A stretch of 64,000 nucleotides of DNA from Aquabacterium humicola. GTDB lineage: Bacteria; Pseudomonadota; Gammaproteobacteria; Burkholderiales; Burkholderiaceae_C. Below are positions 19,073 to 29,815 of this stretch, piece by piece. Positions within the stretch are counted from its first letter, which is position 1, and each line of letters opens with the position of its first letter. Below the pieces are notes generated by a model, which worked only from the letters and a program-made list of their open reading frames with translations, did no database searches and had not been told where the DNA came from. The position numbers were made by a program, and so were the translations under genes. Location of the stretch: NCBI RefSeq assembly GCF_030167915.1, contig NZ_JARGNB010000004.1:248001-312000 (forward strand), in the 5' to 3' direction.

Positions 19073-19558
19073 TCAGCCGGCGTCGGCTACCCAGTGGCCG
19101 GACTTGCCGCCCTGCTTCTCGAGCAAGCGAACGTCGTCCATCACCATGCCGCGGTCGGCGGCCTTGCACATGTCGTAGATGGTCAGCAGCGCGACCTGCA
19201 CCGCGGTCAGCGCCTCCATCTCGACGCCGGTGCGGCCGACGGTCTCGGCCTGCACTTCCACGTGCACCGCGCTGGCCGCGTCGTCGAGCCGGAACTCCAC
19301 CGCCACGCGCGTCAGCGGCAGCGGGTGGCACAGCGGGATCAGCTCCGCCGTGCGCTTGGCGGCCTGGATCGCCGCGATGCGCGCGATGCCGATCACGTCG
19401 CCCTTCTTCGCGCTGCCCTGCGCGATCAGCGCCAGCGTCGCCGGCTGCATGCGGATCGTGCCGCCGGCGCGCGCGATGCGGTGCGTGTCCGGCTTGGCCG
19501 CGACGTCGACCATGTGGGCCTGGCCCTGGGCATCGAAGTGGGTCAGCGGTTGCGTCAT
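19073..19558 (-). CDS. moaC: Cyclic pyranopterin monophosphate synthase
   Basis: Molybdenum-cofactor biosynthesis enzyme, 161 residues, converting the MoaA product to cyclic pyranopterin monophosphate. Key features are [13 protein letters not shown] at the N terminus, the [11 protein letters not shown] motif, the GVEMEAL segment and the catalytic-site stretch [11 protein letters not shown] with [13 protein letters not shown] use ATG at 19558; the longer upstream frame has no conserved sequence. It is convergent with the glycosyltransferase and divergent from the M48 protease. Confidence 0.95.
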   Translation of the reverse strand: MTQPLTHFDAQGQAHMVDVAAKPDTHRIARAGGTIRMQPATLALIAQGSAKKGDVIGIARIAAIQAAKRTAELIPLCHPLPLTRVAVEFRLDDAASAVHVEVQAETVGRTGVEMEALTAVQVALLTIYDMCKAADRGMVMDDVRLLEKQGGKSGHWVADAG

Positions 19559-19652
19559 CGTCGGGGACAACCAGAAACGTAAGGGAAATGCAGCGGTGCC
19601 ATCATAGGCGACGCTATTTCTCGGGCGGCGCCACCGCCGCCCGCTGCCGCCG

Positions 19653-21308
19653 GTGGTTCGTTCCCCCTCCCCCCGCTTCCCGTGGCGCCGACGCGCGCTG
19701 TGCTGCCTGATGGCGGCCGCGCTGGCCGCGCCCGCGTGGTCCCAGTCGCCCGACGCGACAGCCAAGCCCGGCCGTGTCGACGACTCGGCTGCCGCACGCG
19801 CGGCCGAATCGAACGTGCGCCTGCCGGCACTCGGCGAATCGGCCTCCGACGAGTTCAACCTCAATGCCGAGAAGCGCCTGGGCGAGCAGATCATGCGCGA
19901 GGTGCGCCGCGATCCCGACTACCTGGACGACCCGGTGCTGCTGGACTACCTGCAGGCGCTGTGGCAGCCGCTGGTGCGCACGGCGCGCGCGCGCGGCGAC
20001 ATCGACAAGGATTCCGACGGCCTGTTCCCGTACGAAGCCTTCCTGGTGCGCGACCGCAGCGTCAATGCCTTCGCGCTGCCCGGCGGTTATGTCGGCGTGC
20101 ACCTGGGGCTGATCGGGCTGACCGCCACGCGCGACGAGCTGGCATCGGTGCTGGCGCACGAGCTGTCGCACGTCACGCAGCGCCACATCGCGCGCAGCAT
20201 CGTCGCGTCGCAGCGCAGCAGCACCTTGAGCCTGGCCGCGATGCTGCTGGGCGTGCTGGCCGCCAGCCGCGCCGGCAGCGCCGACATGGCGCAGGCCGCG
20301 ATCATGGGCGGCCAGGCCGCCGCCGCGCAGGCACAGCTGAACTTCTCGCGCGACATGGAGCGCGAGGCCGACCGCAACGGTTATGCGCTGATGACGCAGG
20401 CCGGCTACGCGCCGTCGGGCATGGCCGCGATGTTCGAGAAGCTCGACAGCGCCAACCGCATCAACGACAGCGGCGGCTTTCCCTACCTGCGCAGCCACCC
20501 GCTGACCGTCGACCGCGTCGGCGAAGCGCGCCAGCGCGCGTCGGCGGCGACGACCCCGGCCTTCGGCAACGCCCCGGCGCATGCCGGCGCGCTGCGCCAC
20601 GCGCTGATGCAGGCGCGCTCGCGCGTGCTGATGGACCCGTCGACGCAGTCGGTGCGGCGCCAGCAGGAGACCGTGCCGCGCAGCGACGCAACGCCGATGC
20701 AGCGCCTCGCCGCGCTGTACACGCGTGCGCTCGCGTCGATGCGGCTGCGCGATTTCACCCTCGCCGAGGAAACCCTCGCCGCCGGCACACCGCTGCTGGC
20801 CGACAGCGACGCCCGCCTCGCCTGGGCACAGCTGAACGCGGAGCTCGCGATCGCGCGTGCGCAGCCGCAACTCGCCGCGCAGGCCCTGGCCGCATTGCCG
20901 GCCGACGGCACGCGCAGCCAGCTGCTGCTGCGCAGCCAGCTCGCGCTGCTGGCCAACGACGACACGGCCCTGCGCGACAGCACCGAAGCGCTGCAGGCCT
21001 GGGCCGCCGAACACCGCGGCGACGCCGGCGCATGGCGTGCACTCGCCGCCACCGCCGAACGAATGAACCAGCCGCTGCGCTCGCTGCGGGCGCAGGCCGA
21101 GGCGCAGGCTGCGCTGGGCGACCTGCCCGGGGCGATGGACCGCCTGCGCGCCGGCCAGTTGCTGGCCAAGCGCGGCGGTCCCAACATCGACTTCATCGAA
21201 GCCTCGGTGATCGACGCACGCATGCGCGAGCTGATCGCACAGCGCCGCCAGCTGATGGCCGAGCAGCGCGGCGACCGCGGACAGCCGCGCCAGGCCGACC
21301 CCGACTAG
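19653..21308 (+). CDS. M48-family metalloprotease (BepA-like), periplasmic
   Basis: Predicted periplasmic zinc protease/chaperone, 551 residues, of the kind that maintains outer-membrane proteins. A signal peptide ends near A-W-S at residue 30. The zinc motif H-E-L-S-H is at residues 169-173, and the third ligand glutamate is in the [11 protein letters not shown] segment. The second half has the helical repeat pattern of tetratricopeptide repeats. The start is GTG at 19653; no ATG precedes the signal sequence. It overlaps no neighbour and ends 90 bases before the macroglobulin gene. Confidence 0.9.
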   Translation: MVRSPSPRFPWRRRALCCLMAAALAAPAWSQSPDATAKPGRVDDSAAARAAESNVRLPALGESASDEFNLNAEKRLGEQIMREVRRDPDYLDDPVLLDYLQALWQPLVRTARARGDIDKDSDGLFPYEAFLVRDRSVNAFALPGGYVGVHLGLIGLTATRDELASVLAHELSHVTQRHIARSIVASQRSSTLSLAAMLLGVLAASRAGSADMAQAAIMGGQAAAAQAQLNFSRDMEREADRNGYALMTQAGYAPSGMAAMFEKLDSANRINDSGGFPYLRSHPLTVDRVGEARQRASAATTPAFGNAPAHAGALRHALMQARSRVLMDPSTQSVRRQQETVPRSDATPMQRLAALYTRALASMRLRDFTLAEETLAAGTPLLADSDARLAWAQLNAELAIARAQPQLAAQALAALPADGTRSQLLLRSQLALLANDDTALRDSTEALQAWAAEHRGDAGAWRALAATAERMNQPLRSLRAQAEAQAALGDLPGAMDRLRAGQLLAKRGGPNIDFIEASVIDARMRELIAQRRQLMAEQRGDRGQPRQADPD

Positions 21309-21398
21309 TCGCCGCCGGGCCGTTCCCGAGGCGACGCTTGCCCCCGGGGGCAGGCACCGCGGCTCCTACACTGGCCGCGTTCGCCAGGGGAGCCGACC

Positions 21399-24300
21399 AT
21401 GCGTTTGGGGATCGCGGCGTTCAGCCGCATTGCAGGCAACATCGTCGCCGCGCTCATGGCCGCGGCCGTCACCGCGCCGGCCGAGGCCGCGCGCATCACC
21501 GGCGTCACGCCGCAGGGCGAGGTCGCGCAGGTGCGGCAGCTGGTCGTGCGCTTCGACGACGCGGTCTCGCCGGCCGGCGACATGCTGCGCCAGGCGCCGC
21601 TCACTTTGCAGTGCAGCGGCGGTGCGCTGCCCGAGCGCAGCGCGCGCTGGAACACCGAACGCGAATGGGTGCTCGACTTCCACGCGCCGCTGCCGCCCGG
21701 CGTGCGCTGCACCACGCAGCGCAACCCGGCCTGGCAGCCGCGCAGCGGCACACTCGAGGGCCGCACCGACTTCAACTTCTCCACCGGCGGCCCGGCGATC
21801 GAGCGCAGCGACCCCTGGGACGGTTCGACGACGATCGCCGAGGACCAGCATTTCCTGCTGCGCCTGACCGGCCCGGCGACGCCGGCCAGCATCGCCGCCA
21901 ACGCGTGGTGCGAGGTCGACGGCATCGGCGAGCGCATCGGCCTGAACATCGTCAATGGCGCGGCGCGCGACGCGGTGCTGAAGGCCCGTCGCGTGCGCGC
22001 GGCCGATGCGGCCCGCACCCTGCTCGTGCACTGCGCGCGGCCGCTCAGCCCCCAGGCCAAGCTGCGCATCGTCTGGGGCGCGGGCATCGCTTCGGCCGCC
22101 GACCCGGCGGTGCAGACGCGCGCGCCGCAGCGCCTGCGCTTCGAGGTGCAGCCACGCTTCACCGCCGAGTTCAGCTGCGAGCGCGAGCGCGCGCAGGCGC
22201 CGTGCATGCCGCTGGCCGCCGCCATCGTGCGCTTCAGCGCACCGATCCCGCGCGCGCTGGCCGAGCAGCTGCGCCTGACGCCGAGCGACTCGAAACACGG
22301 CGCCGCGCGCACGCCGAAGCTGCCGGACAACGAATCGCAGACGAGCGAAGTGCGCTTCCCCGCGCCGCTGCCCGAGCAGGCCAGCCTGCAGCTGACGCTG
22401 CCGCGCGAGCTGAAGGACATCGCCGACCGGCCGCTCGCCAACGCCGACCGCTTCCCGCTGACCGTCGCCACCGGCCCGATGCCGCCGCTGGCGAAGTTCG
22501 CCGCCTCGCCTTTCGGCATCGTCGAGCACGGGCCGGACGCGATGCTGCCGATCACGCTGCGCCATGTGCAAGGCGAGATCCGCGCCGGCGGCGCGGTGCG
22601 CATCAAGAAGATCGACGAACGCGAGTGGCTGAAGTGGATGGGCCAGCTCGCAGCGGCCCAGAACAACGAGTTCAAGAGTCGCGAAACCGCGCTGCTCGCG
22701 CGCCAGCCCGACGTGCGCAAGCTCGACCTGCCGCAATTGCAGGGCGGCGACCCGCGGCCCTTCGAGGTGGTCGGCATCCCGCTCGCCGAGCCGGGTTACC
22801 ACGTGGTGGAGATCGAGTCGCAGGTGCTCGGCGAACGGCTGCTGGCGACGCGCGCGCCGATGTTCGTGCGCACCGGCGTGCTGGTGACCAACCTCGGCGT
22901 GCACTTCAAGCGCGGCCACGAGAACTCGCTGGTGTGGGTGACGACGCTGGACCGCGCGCAGCCGGTCGCCGATGCCGAGGTGCTGCTGCACGACTGCGTC
23001 GGCAAGCGCCTGTGGGAAGGCCGCACCGATGCGCAGGGCCGCGCGCTGGTGCCCCAGGCGCTGCCCGACCCGAACGAAGAACGCTGCACCTGGCAGCCCG
23101 GCTATTACGTCACCGCGAGCAAGGTGATGAAGACCGCGCAGGGCCAGCCGCAGCGCGACAGCGCCTTCGTCTTCAGCAACTGGAACCGCGGCATCGAGCC
23201 CTGGCGTTTCAACCAGGTCTCAGGCCTCTACGGCGACGAACGCGGCGCCGAGCAGCTGCGCGTGCACACCATCTTCGACCGCCTGCTGCTGCGCGCCGGC
23301 GAGACGGTGTCGATGAAGCACCTGGTGCGCCAGGAAACCACCGCCGGCCTGCGCGATGCCGATCGGGCGAGCCTGCCGACGACGCTGAAGATCGTGCACG
23401 TCGGCAGCGGCGACGAAGTGACGCAGCCCCTGCAGTTCGATGCCGCCGGTCGCGCGGCGCTGTCGAGCTGGGCGATCCCGCCGACCGCCAGGCTCGGGCT
23501 CTACGACGTGATCCTGAAGAGCGCACGCCGCGTATGGTCGGGCGGGCGCTTCCGCGTCGAGGAATTCCGCCTGCCGCTGATCGATGCGAAATTAATGCCG
23601 CCGCGCGGCGACGTGATCGCGCCGGCCGAGACCGTGCTGTCGCTGCAGCTGAACCACCTGTCGGGCGGCGGCGTCGCGCGTGCGCCGGCGCGCGCCAGTG
23701 CGCTGCTGCGCGACCGGGACGTGTCTTTCCCCGGTTACGAGAATTTTTCGTTCCAGCCGCCCCGCCCCGAGCGGCGTGATCCGTCGGCCGACGACGAGCC
23801 GGCGTCCGGCGATGCCGCGAAGCTGGTGGTCGACAAGCAGGCGCTGGCCACCGACGCCAACGGCGCCGCCGCGGTGACGCTGAAGGGCCTGCCGAAGATC
23901 ACGCGGCCGAGCGAGCTGCAGGCCGAGGTCACCTTCAACGACCCGAACGGCGAGGTGCAGACGGTGTCGTCGCGCGTGCCGCTGTGGCCGGCCGCGCGGG
24001 TGGTCGGCGTGCGCACCGGCAGCTGGGCCGCGGCGATCGGCAAGGTGAAGTTCCAGGCGATCGCGCTGGACCTGCGCGGCAAGCCGATTGCGAACACCAA
24101 GCTCGGCGTCATCGCGCGGGTCACGCAATGGGAAGCCAGCCGCAAGCGCCTCGTCGGCGGCTTCTACGCCTACGACCAGCGCTCGCTGCAGAAGCCGCTC
24201 GGCGAGGTCTGCTCGGGCAAGAGCGACGAACGCGGCATGCTCCTGTGCGAAGCCTCGATTGACGCCGCCGGCGAGGTGGAGCTCGTCGCGCGCTCGATCG

Positions 24301-27248
24301 ACGAGGCCGGCCGCATCGCCGAAGCCGCGACCACGGTGTGGATCACGCGCCAGGGCGAACTGTGGTTCGAGCAGGACAACGACGACCGCATCGACGTGCT
24401 GGCCGACAAGCCGCACTACGCGCCGGGCGAGACCGCCAGGCTGCAGGTGCGCATGCCCTACCGCCAGGCGACCGCGCTGGTCTCGATCGAGCGCGAAGGC
24501 ATCGTCGACAGCCGCGTCGTGCAGTTGCAGGGCGACGATCCGGTGATCGAGCTGGTGATCCCGAACCGCGACGCGAAGAGCGGCACGGCGGGCGCGTCGA
24601 CCGCCTCGTGGGCGCCCAACGTCTACGCCAGCGTGCTGGTGCTGCGCGGCCGCGTGCGCCATGTGCCGTGGTACTCGTTCTTCAATTGGGGCTGGCGCTC
24701 GCCCGGCGAATGGTGGCGCGCCTTCCGCTACGAGGGGCGCGAGTACCAGGCACCGACGGCGATGGTCGATCTCGCGAAGCCCTCGCACAAGTTCGGCGTC
24801 GCGAACCTGAAGATCGGGCTCGCGGCGCACCAGCTCGACGTCAAGGTCACGCCCGAGCGCAGCCAGTACGCTGTGCGGCAGACCGTGAAGACGCGCGTCC
24901 AGGTGACGCAGGCCGGGCAGCCCGCCGCGGGGGCGGACATGGCGTTCGCCGCGGTCGACGAAAGCCTGCTCGCGCTGCTGGAGAACGACAGCTGGAAGGT
25001 GCTGGAATCGATGTTCCCGCCGCGGGCCTGGGCGGTCGAGACCTCCACCGCGCAAGGCGAGATCATCGGCCGGCGCCACTACGGCCGCAAGGCCATCCCG
25101 GCCGGCGGCGGCGGCGGCCGCAACCCGACGCGCGAGCTCTTCGACACGCTGCTGCTGTGGCGCGGCAGCGTGACCCTGGATGCGCGCGGCGAAGCCACGA
25201 TCGACGTGCCGCTGAACGATTCGCTGACCAGCTTCCGCCTCGTCGCGCTGGCCTCGTCGGGTGCCGATCGCTTCGGCACGGGCCACGCGACGGTGCGGGT
25301 GACGCAGGACCTGCAGCTGCTGCCGGGCCTGCCGCCGGTGGCGCGCGAAGGCGACCGCTTCGATGCGGTCTACACGCTGCGCAATACCACCGCGCGCGAG
25401 CTGAAGGTCGACGCGGCGCTCGCGGCCAGCGTGCAGCGCGACGATGGCGCGGGCGGCCTGCAGCGCACGCCGCTGACCTTCGCGCCGCAGGCGGTCACCT
25501 TGCCGGCCGGTGGAGCGGCCGAAGTGAAATGGCCCATCGAACTGCCGACCGGCGCGATCAGCCTGGTCTACGAGGCCACGGCACAGGAGAAAGTGGACCG
25601 CGGCGGCGTGCGCGACGCGGTGAAGACGACGCAGCTGGTGCGGCCGGCGCTGCCGGTTCGCACCTGGGGCGCGACCCTGCAGCAGCTGGACGGTCCGGTC
25701 ACGCTGCCGGTGGCGCCGCCGGCCGATGCGATCCCCGTCGATCCCGCGAAGCCCGACGGCCCGCGCGCCGGCGGTCTGGTGATCGGCCTGCAGCCGACAC
25801 TCGCCGGCGCGCTGCCCGGCATCCGCCGCTTCTTCGAGCAGTACCCGTTCAGCTGCCTCGAACAGCAGAGCTCGCGCGCGCTGGCGCTGCAGGACGCGGC
25901 GGCCTGGACGCGCCTCGTCAACGCGCTGCCGGGGTACCTGGACGCCGATGGCCTCGCGCTTTACTACCCGCCGCGCGCCGGCGATGCACCGCGCGGCAGC
26001 GACCGGCTCACCGCCTACCTGATCGCCGCCGCGCACGAAGCGAAGCAGACGATTCCCGACGCCCCGCGCGAGCGCATGCTGCAGGCCCTGGTCAACTTCG
26101 TCGAAGGCCGGCTCGAACGCAAACCCTGGGTGCCGGCCAGCAGCGCCGGCATCGACCTCGACGTGCGCAAGCTCGCGGCGATCGAGGCGCTGTCGCGCCA
26201 CGGCCGCGCGCGCGCCGCGCAGCTGCAGTCGATCACCATCGAGCCGAACCGCTGGCCGACCGCCGCGGTGATCGACTGGCTGCGCATCCTGCAGCGCATC
26301 GACGGCGTGCCCGAGCGCGCGCAGCGCCTGACCGAGGCGCAGACCGTGCTGCGTTCGCGCATCACGTATGCCGGCAGCATGCTGAAGTTCAGCACCGAGG
26401 CCGGCGATTTCTGGTGGTGGCTGATGGACAGCGGCGATGCCAACGCGGCGAAGCTGATCCTCGCGCTGGTCGACGACCCGGCCTGGAAGGACGAGCTGCC
26501 ACGGCTGGTGCTCGGTGCGCTGGGCCGCCAGCAGCGCGGCGCGTGGCTGACGACCACCGCCAATCTCTGGGGCGTGCTCGCGCTCGAGCGCTTCGCGGCG
26601 CGCTTCGAGAGTGCCGCGGTCGGCGGCCGCAGCGTCGCGACCCTCGGCAGCGCCAGCGTCTCGCACGACTGGTCTGCGCAGAAGAACGGCGGCCGCATGT
26701 CGCTGCCGTGGCCCGCCGCGGCGGCCTCGGGCGCCACGCTGCAGGTCACGCAGCAGGGCGGCGGCAAGCCCTGGCTCACCGTGCAGGCGCTCGCCGCGGT
26801 GCCGCTGAAGGCGCCGGTCGCCGCCGGTTATCGCCTGACGCGCACGGTGAGCGCCGTCGAGCGCAAGGCCGATGGCGCGTGGAGCCGCGGCGACGTGCTG
26901 CGGGTGCGCGTGGAGATCGATGCGCAGGCCGACATGACCTGGGTCGCGCTGAACGATCCGGTGCCGACCGGCGCCACGCTGCTCGGCTCTGGCCTCGGCC
27001 GCGACTCGGCCATCGCCACCGGCGGTGAACGCCGCGAGGGCAGCGCATGGCTGACCTACGAGGAGCGCGCGCAGGACGCCTTCCGCGCGACCTGGGAGTT
27101 CATGCCGCGCGGCAAGCACGTCATCGAGTACACGCTGCGCCTGAACAGCGCCGGCCGCTTCGGCCTGCCGCCGTCGCGCGTCGAGGCGATGTACGCGCCG
27201 GAGAGCTTCGGCGAAGTACCGAACGCGGTGCTGGAGGTGAAGCCGTGA
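21399..27248 (+). CDS. Bacterial alpha-2-macroglobulin (protease trap)
   Basis: Very large periplasmic protein of 1949 residues of the MG1/A2M family, which traps attacking proteases through a thioester. A signal peptide ends at A-E-A near residue 31. Unlike E. coli YfhM there is no lipobox cysteine, so it should be soluble or otherwise anchored. Macroglobulin beta domains fill the first two thirds. The thioester motif C-L-E-Q is present, with its cysteine at residue 1486 (25854-25856), followed by the helical thioester domain. The pbpC start overlaps its stop, repeating the known partnership of type I bacterial A2M with PBP1C. It is longer than the 1653-residue E. coli homologue. Confidence 0.93.
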   Translation: MRLGIAAFSRIAGNIVAALMAAAVTAPAEAARITGVTPQGEVAQVRQLVVRFDDAVSPAGDMLRQAPLTLQCSGGALPERSARWNTEREWVLDFHAPLPPGVRCTTQRNPAWQPRSGTLEGRTDFNFSTGGPAIERSDPWDGSTTIAEDQHFLLRLTGPATPASIAANAWCEVDGIGERIGLNIVNGAARDAVLKARRVRAADAARTLLVHCARPLSPQAKLRIVWGAGIASAADPAVQTRAPQRLRFEVQPRFTAEFSCERERAQAPCMPLAAAIVRFSAPIPRALAEQLRLTPSDSKHGAARTPKLPDNESQTSEVRFPAPLPEQASLQLTLPRELKDIADRPLANADRFPLTVATGPMPPLAKFAASPFGIVEHGPDAMLPITLRHVQGEIRAGGAVRIKKIDEREWLKWMGQLAAAQNNEFKSRETALLARQPDVRKLDLPQLQGGDPRPFEVVGIPLAEPGYHVVEIESQVLGERLLATRAPMFVRTGVLVTNLGVHFKRGHENSLVWVTTLDRAQPVADAEVLLHDCVGKRLWEGRTDAQGRALVPQALPDPNEERCTWQPGYYVTASKVMKTAQGQPQRDSAFVFSNWNRGIEPWRFNQVSGLYGDERGAEQLRVHTIFDRLLLRAGETVSMKHLVRQETTAGLRDADRASLPTTLKIVHVGSGDEVTQPLQFDAAGRAALSSWAIPPTARLGLYDVILKSARRVWSGGRFRVEEFRLPLIDAKLMPPRGDVIAPAETVLSLQLNHLSGGGVARAPARASALLRDRDVSFPGYENFSFQPPRPERRDPSADDEPASGDAAKLVVDKQALATDANGAAAVTLKGLPKITRPSELQAEVTFNDPNGEVQTVSSRVPLWPAARVVGVRTGSWAAAIGKVKFQAIALDLRGKPIANTKLGVIARVTQWEASRKRLVGGFYAYDQRSLQKPLGEVCSGKSDERGMLLCEASIDAAGEVELVARSIDEAGRIAEAATTVWITRQGELWFEQDNDDRIDVLADKPHYAPGETARLQVRMPYRQATALVSIEREGIVDSRVVQLQGDDPVIELVIPNRDAKSGTAGASTASWAPNVYASVLVLRGRVRHVPWYSFFNWGWRSPGEWWRAFRYEGREYQAPTAMVDLAKPSHKFGVANLKIGLAAHQLDVKVTPERSQYAVRQTVKTRVQVTQAGQPAAGADMAFAAVDESLLALLENDSWKVLESMFPPRAWAVETSTAQGEIIGRRHYGRKAIPAGGGGGRNPTRELFDTLLLWRGSVTLDARGEATIDVPLNDSLTSFRLVALASSGADRFGTGHATVRVTQDLQLLPGLPPVAREGDRFDAVYTLRNTTARELKVDAALAASVQRDDGAGGLQRTPLTFAPQAVTLPAGGAAEVKWPIELPTGAISLVYEATAQEKVDRGGVRDAVKTTQLVRPALPVRTWGATLQQLDGPVTLPVAPPADAIPVDPAKPDGPRAGGLVIGLQPTLAGALPGIRRFFEQYPFSCLEQQSSRALALQDAAAWTRLVNALPGYLDADGLALYYPPRAGDAPRGSDRLTAYLIAAAHEAKQTIPDAPRERMLQALVNFVEGRLERKPWVPASSAGIDLDVRKLAAIEALSRHGRARAAQLQSITIEPNRWPTAAVIDWLRILQRIDGVPERAQRLTEAQTVLRSRITYAGSMLKFSTEAGDFWWWLMDSGDANAAKLILALVDDPAWKDELPRLVLGALGRQQRGAWLTTTANLWGVLALERFAARFESAAVGGRSVATLGSASVSHDWSAQKNGGRMSLPWPAAAASGATLQVTQQGGGKPWLTVQALAAVPLKAPVAAGYRLTRTVSAVERKADGAWSRGDVLRVRVEIDAQADMTWVALNDPVPTGATLLGSGLGRDSAIATGGERREGSAWLTYEERAQDAFRATWEFMPRGKHVIEYTLRLNSAGRFGLPPSRVEAMYAPESFGEVPNAVLEVKP

Positions 27249-29413
27249 CCCGTTCGGCACGGCACGCCACCGTCGCACTGCTGTGCGCGATGGCCTGTGC
27301 CGTGGCGGCCGATGCGGCGGCCGACGACGAGGTGCCGCGCTTCGAGGCCGTGCGCGCGGCGCACCGGCCTTCGGACCTCACGGTGCTCGACCGTCATGGC
27401 GGGCCGATCCAGTCGCTGCGCATCGATCACACCGTGCGCCGCCTGCCGTGGCTGCCCCTGGCGCAGGTCTCGCCGGCGCTGCGCGAACTGCTGGTGCAGG
27501 GCGAGGACCGGCAGTTCTGGTCGCACGCCGGTGTCGATTGGGGCGGCCTCGCGCGCGGTGCACTGGCCCGTTCGCAGGGCCGGGTGGAGGGCGGCTCGAC
27601 CCTGACGATGCAGCTCGCCGCGCTGCTCGACCCGGCGCTCGCGCGGCCGTCTGGAGGACGCGGCGTGGCGCAGAAGTGGTCGCAGATCGGCGCGGCGCGT
27701 CAACTCGAAGCGCGCTGGAGCAAGGTGCAGATCCTCGAGGCCTACCTCAACCTCGTGCCGCTGCGCGGCGAGCTGGTCGGCGTGCCGGCGGCGAGCTGGC
27801 AGCTCTTCGGCAAGCGCGCGTCGGGCCTCGACCGCAGCGAAGCGGCGCTGCTGGTCGCGCTGCTGCGCGCGCCGAACGCCACACCGGCGCTCGTGCAGCG
27901 GCGCGCCTGCGCGCTGATCGGCGAAGCGCCGGACTGCGAGCGCATCGGCATCGTCGCCGCGCGCGCGCTGGCCCCGAAGCGCACGATGCCCCCGCCGGTC
28001 GAGCCGCTGGCGCCGCACCATGCGCGCTGGCTGCTCGCGCAGCAGCCGAAGCCGATGACCGCGGCCACCTTGCGCAGCACGCTCGACGCGAGGCTGCAGC
28101 GCAGCGCGCTGCAGGCCCTGCGTGCGCAGATGGCCGAGCTGCAGGGCCGGCAGGTCGAGGACGGCGCGGTCGTGGTGCTGCACAACCGGACCGGCGAGGT
28201 GCTGGCCTGGGTCGGCTCCAGCGGCGCCGCCTGGTCCGACGCACCGGCGGTCGATGCGGTGCTCGCGCGCCGCCAGCCGGGCTCGACCTTGAAGCCGTTC
28301 GTCTATGCGCTGGCCTTCGAACGCGGCCTGCTGACGCCGGCGAGCCTGGTGCACGACGCGCCGGCGGACCTCGACGGCGGCAGCGGCGCCTTCATGCCGC
28401 GCAACTACGACCACCGTTACCGCGGCTGGGTCAGCGCGCGCACCGCGCTGGCCGCGAGCCTCAACGTGCCGGCCGCGCGGACCGCGGCGCTGATCGGGCC
28501 GGAGCCGCTCTTCGATGCACTGAACGCCGCCGGCCTGCAGCTCGGCGAGAGCGGCGGCTACCACGGCCTCGCGCTCGCGCTGGGCACCGCCGACGTCACG
28601 CTGCTGCAGCTGACGAATGCCTACCGCATGCTGGCCAACCAGGGCCGGTGGTCGCCGGTGGTGGGCCTGGCCGGCGCATCGGGCACGGCGCCTGCCAGGG
28701 GCGGCAGTCGTTCGGTGATCGATGCCCGCACCGCGTTCCAGATCGGCGACATCCTCGCCGACGCCGGCGCGCGCGCGACCACCTTCGGCCTCGACAGCGC
28801 GCTGGTCACTCGCGGCTTCGCGGCGGTCAAGACCGGCACCAGCATGGACATGCGCGACAACTGGTGCATCGGCTTCACCGAACACCACACGATCGGCGTC
28901 TGGGTCGGCAATGCCAGCGGCGAGGCGATGCACCGCGTCAGCGGCACGCAGGGCGCGGCGCCGGTGTGGCGCGCGCTGGTGCAGCAGCTGCAGGCGCAGG
29001 TGCCGTCGCGCGCGCCGCTGCCGCCGGCCGGACTCGAGCGGCGCGCGATCCACTTCGACGAGGCACTCGAAGCGTCGCGCGAGGAGTGGTTCGTGGCCGG
29101 CAGCGCACCCGCCGGCGGCCGCGTGCGCGCCGGCGAGCAGCTCGCGCAGGCGCGGCCCAGCGGCATCAGCAGCCCGCGCGACGGCTCGGTGTTCGCGCTC
29201 GATCCGGATATGCCGGCGCCGGTGCAGCGCATCCGCTTCGAGGGCGAAGCGGGCCACTGGTGGCTCGACGGCCGGCCGATCGGCCAGGGCGCGTCGCTGC
29301 AGTGGATGCCGTGGCCGGGTCGCCATCGGCTGGAGCTGAAGGGCCTCGACGGCCGCGTGGTCGACCGCGTCGCCTTCGAGGTGCGTGGCGCGACGGTGAC
29401 TGCGAAGCGCTGA
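27245..29413 (+). CDS. pbpC: Penicillin-binding protein 1C
   Basis: Class A penicillin-binding protein of 722 residues, thought to repair peptidoglycan where the partner macroglobulin guards. The glycosyltransferase domain shows VQGEDRQFWSHAGVDWGGLAR and EGGSTLTMQLA. The transpeptidase domain has S-T-L-K in RQPGSTLKPF, SLN in ALAASLNVPAARTAAL and K-T-G-T-S. The C-terminal PBP1C-specific domain (about 90 residues) is present. It starts with GTG at 27245 inside the macroglobulin stop (GTGA). The N-terminal hydrophobic stretch ending in AVAADAAAD looks more like a cleaved signal than a long anchor. Confidence 0.93.
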   Translation: MTRSARHATVALLCAMACAVAADAAADDEVPRFEAVRAAHRPSDLTVLDRHGGPIQSLRIDHTVRRLPWLPLAQVSPALRELLVQGEDRQFWSHAGVDWGGLARGALARSQGRVEGGSTLTMQLAALLDPALARPSGGRGVAQKWSQIGAARQLEARWSKVQILEAYLNLVPLRGELVGVPAASWQLFGKRASGLDRSEAALLVALLRAPNATPALVQRRACALIGEAPDCERIGIVAARALAPKRTMPPPVEPLAPHHARWLLAQQPKPMTAATLRSTLDARLQRSALQALRAQMAELQGRQVEDGAVVVLHNRTGEVLAWVGSSGAAWSDAPAVDAVLARRQPGSTLKPFVYALAFERGLLTPASLVHDAPADLDGGSGAFMPRNYDHRYRGWVSARTALAASLNVPAARTAALIGPEPLFDALNAAGLQLGESGGYHGLALALGTADVTLLQLTNAYRMLANQGRWSPVVGLAGASGTAPARGGSRSVIDARTAFQIGDILADAGARATTFGLDSALVTRGFAAVKTGTSMDMRDNWCIGFTEHHTIGVWVGNASGEAMHRVSGTQGAAPVWRALVQQLQAQVPSRAPLPPAGLERRAIHFDEALEASREEWFVAGSAPAGGRVRAGEQLAQARPSGISSPRDGSVFALDPDMPAPVQRIRFEGEAGHWWLDGRPIGQGASLQWMPWPGRHRLELKGLDGRVVDRVAFEVRGATVTAKR

Positions 29414-29424
29414 ACTTGTTGCGC

Positions 29425-29447
29425 TGAGCGAGACGGCATCTCGCTCA
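29425..29447. terminator. Bidirectional stem-loop between convergent genes
   Basis: Perfect 9-bp stem TGAGCGAGA / TCTCGCTCA with a five-base loop, lying between the pbpC stop and the convergent small membrane-protein gene. There is no long T run, but its position suits a shared terminator. Confidence 0.55.
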
Positions 29448-29455
29448 ACGCGCCA

Positions 29456-29815
29456 TCAGGCGTCAGCCCGGTTGAAGACGCGCTCGACCGCGACGTCGAT
29501 GACCATGCCGCACAGGCTGTAGATCACCGAGCCGATGAGCGCCGCGCCGAAGCCCGAGACGTTGAAGCCCGCCAGCACGCTGGCCGCGGCCCAGAACATC
29601 AGCGCGTTGATCACGAAGAGGAACAGGCCCAGTGTGAGCAGCGTGACCGGGAAGGTCAGCAGCACCAGCAGCGGCCGCACCAGCGTGTTCAACAGGCCGA
29701 TCACGAGGGCCGCGATCATCGCCGAGACGAAGCTCGTGACGACGACCCCCGAGTACACGTGAGCCACCAGCAGCAGGGCCGCGGCGAGCAACAACCAGCG
29801 CGCGATGATCTTCAT
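29456..29815 (-). CDS. Small four-helix membrane protein (phage-holin-4-superfamily, YvlD-like)
   Basis: Protein of 119 residues with four hydrophobic helices and the family core IGLLNTLVRPLLVLLTFPVTLLTLG given here in part as N-T-L-V-R-P and F-P-V-T-L-L. Such proteins are often labelled phage holin family, but they are widespread chromosomal membrane proteins of unknown function. No phage genes are nearby. It starts at ATG 29815. Confidence 0.85.
   Translation of the reverse strand: MKIIARWLLLAAALLLVAHVYSGVVVTSFVSAMIAALVIGLLNTLVRPLLVLLTFPVTLLTLGLFLFVINALMFWAAASVLAGFNVSGFGAALIGSVIYSLCGMVIDVAVERVFNRADA

Noticed and set aside
21682-27028. Very long alternative frames inside the macroglobulin gene on both strands
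   Set aside because: High GC removes stop codons from other frames. Only the frame from 21399 carries a signal peptide, the thioester motif and family similarity.
29456-29815. Prophage remnant suggested by the holin-like protein
   Set aside because: The family name is historical. No integrase, terminase, capsid or lysis genes are nearby and the protein resembles ordinary YvlD-type membrane proteins.
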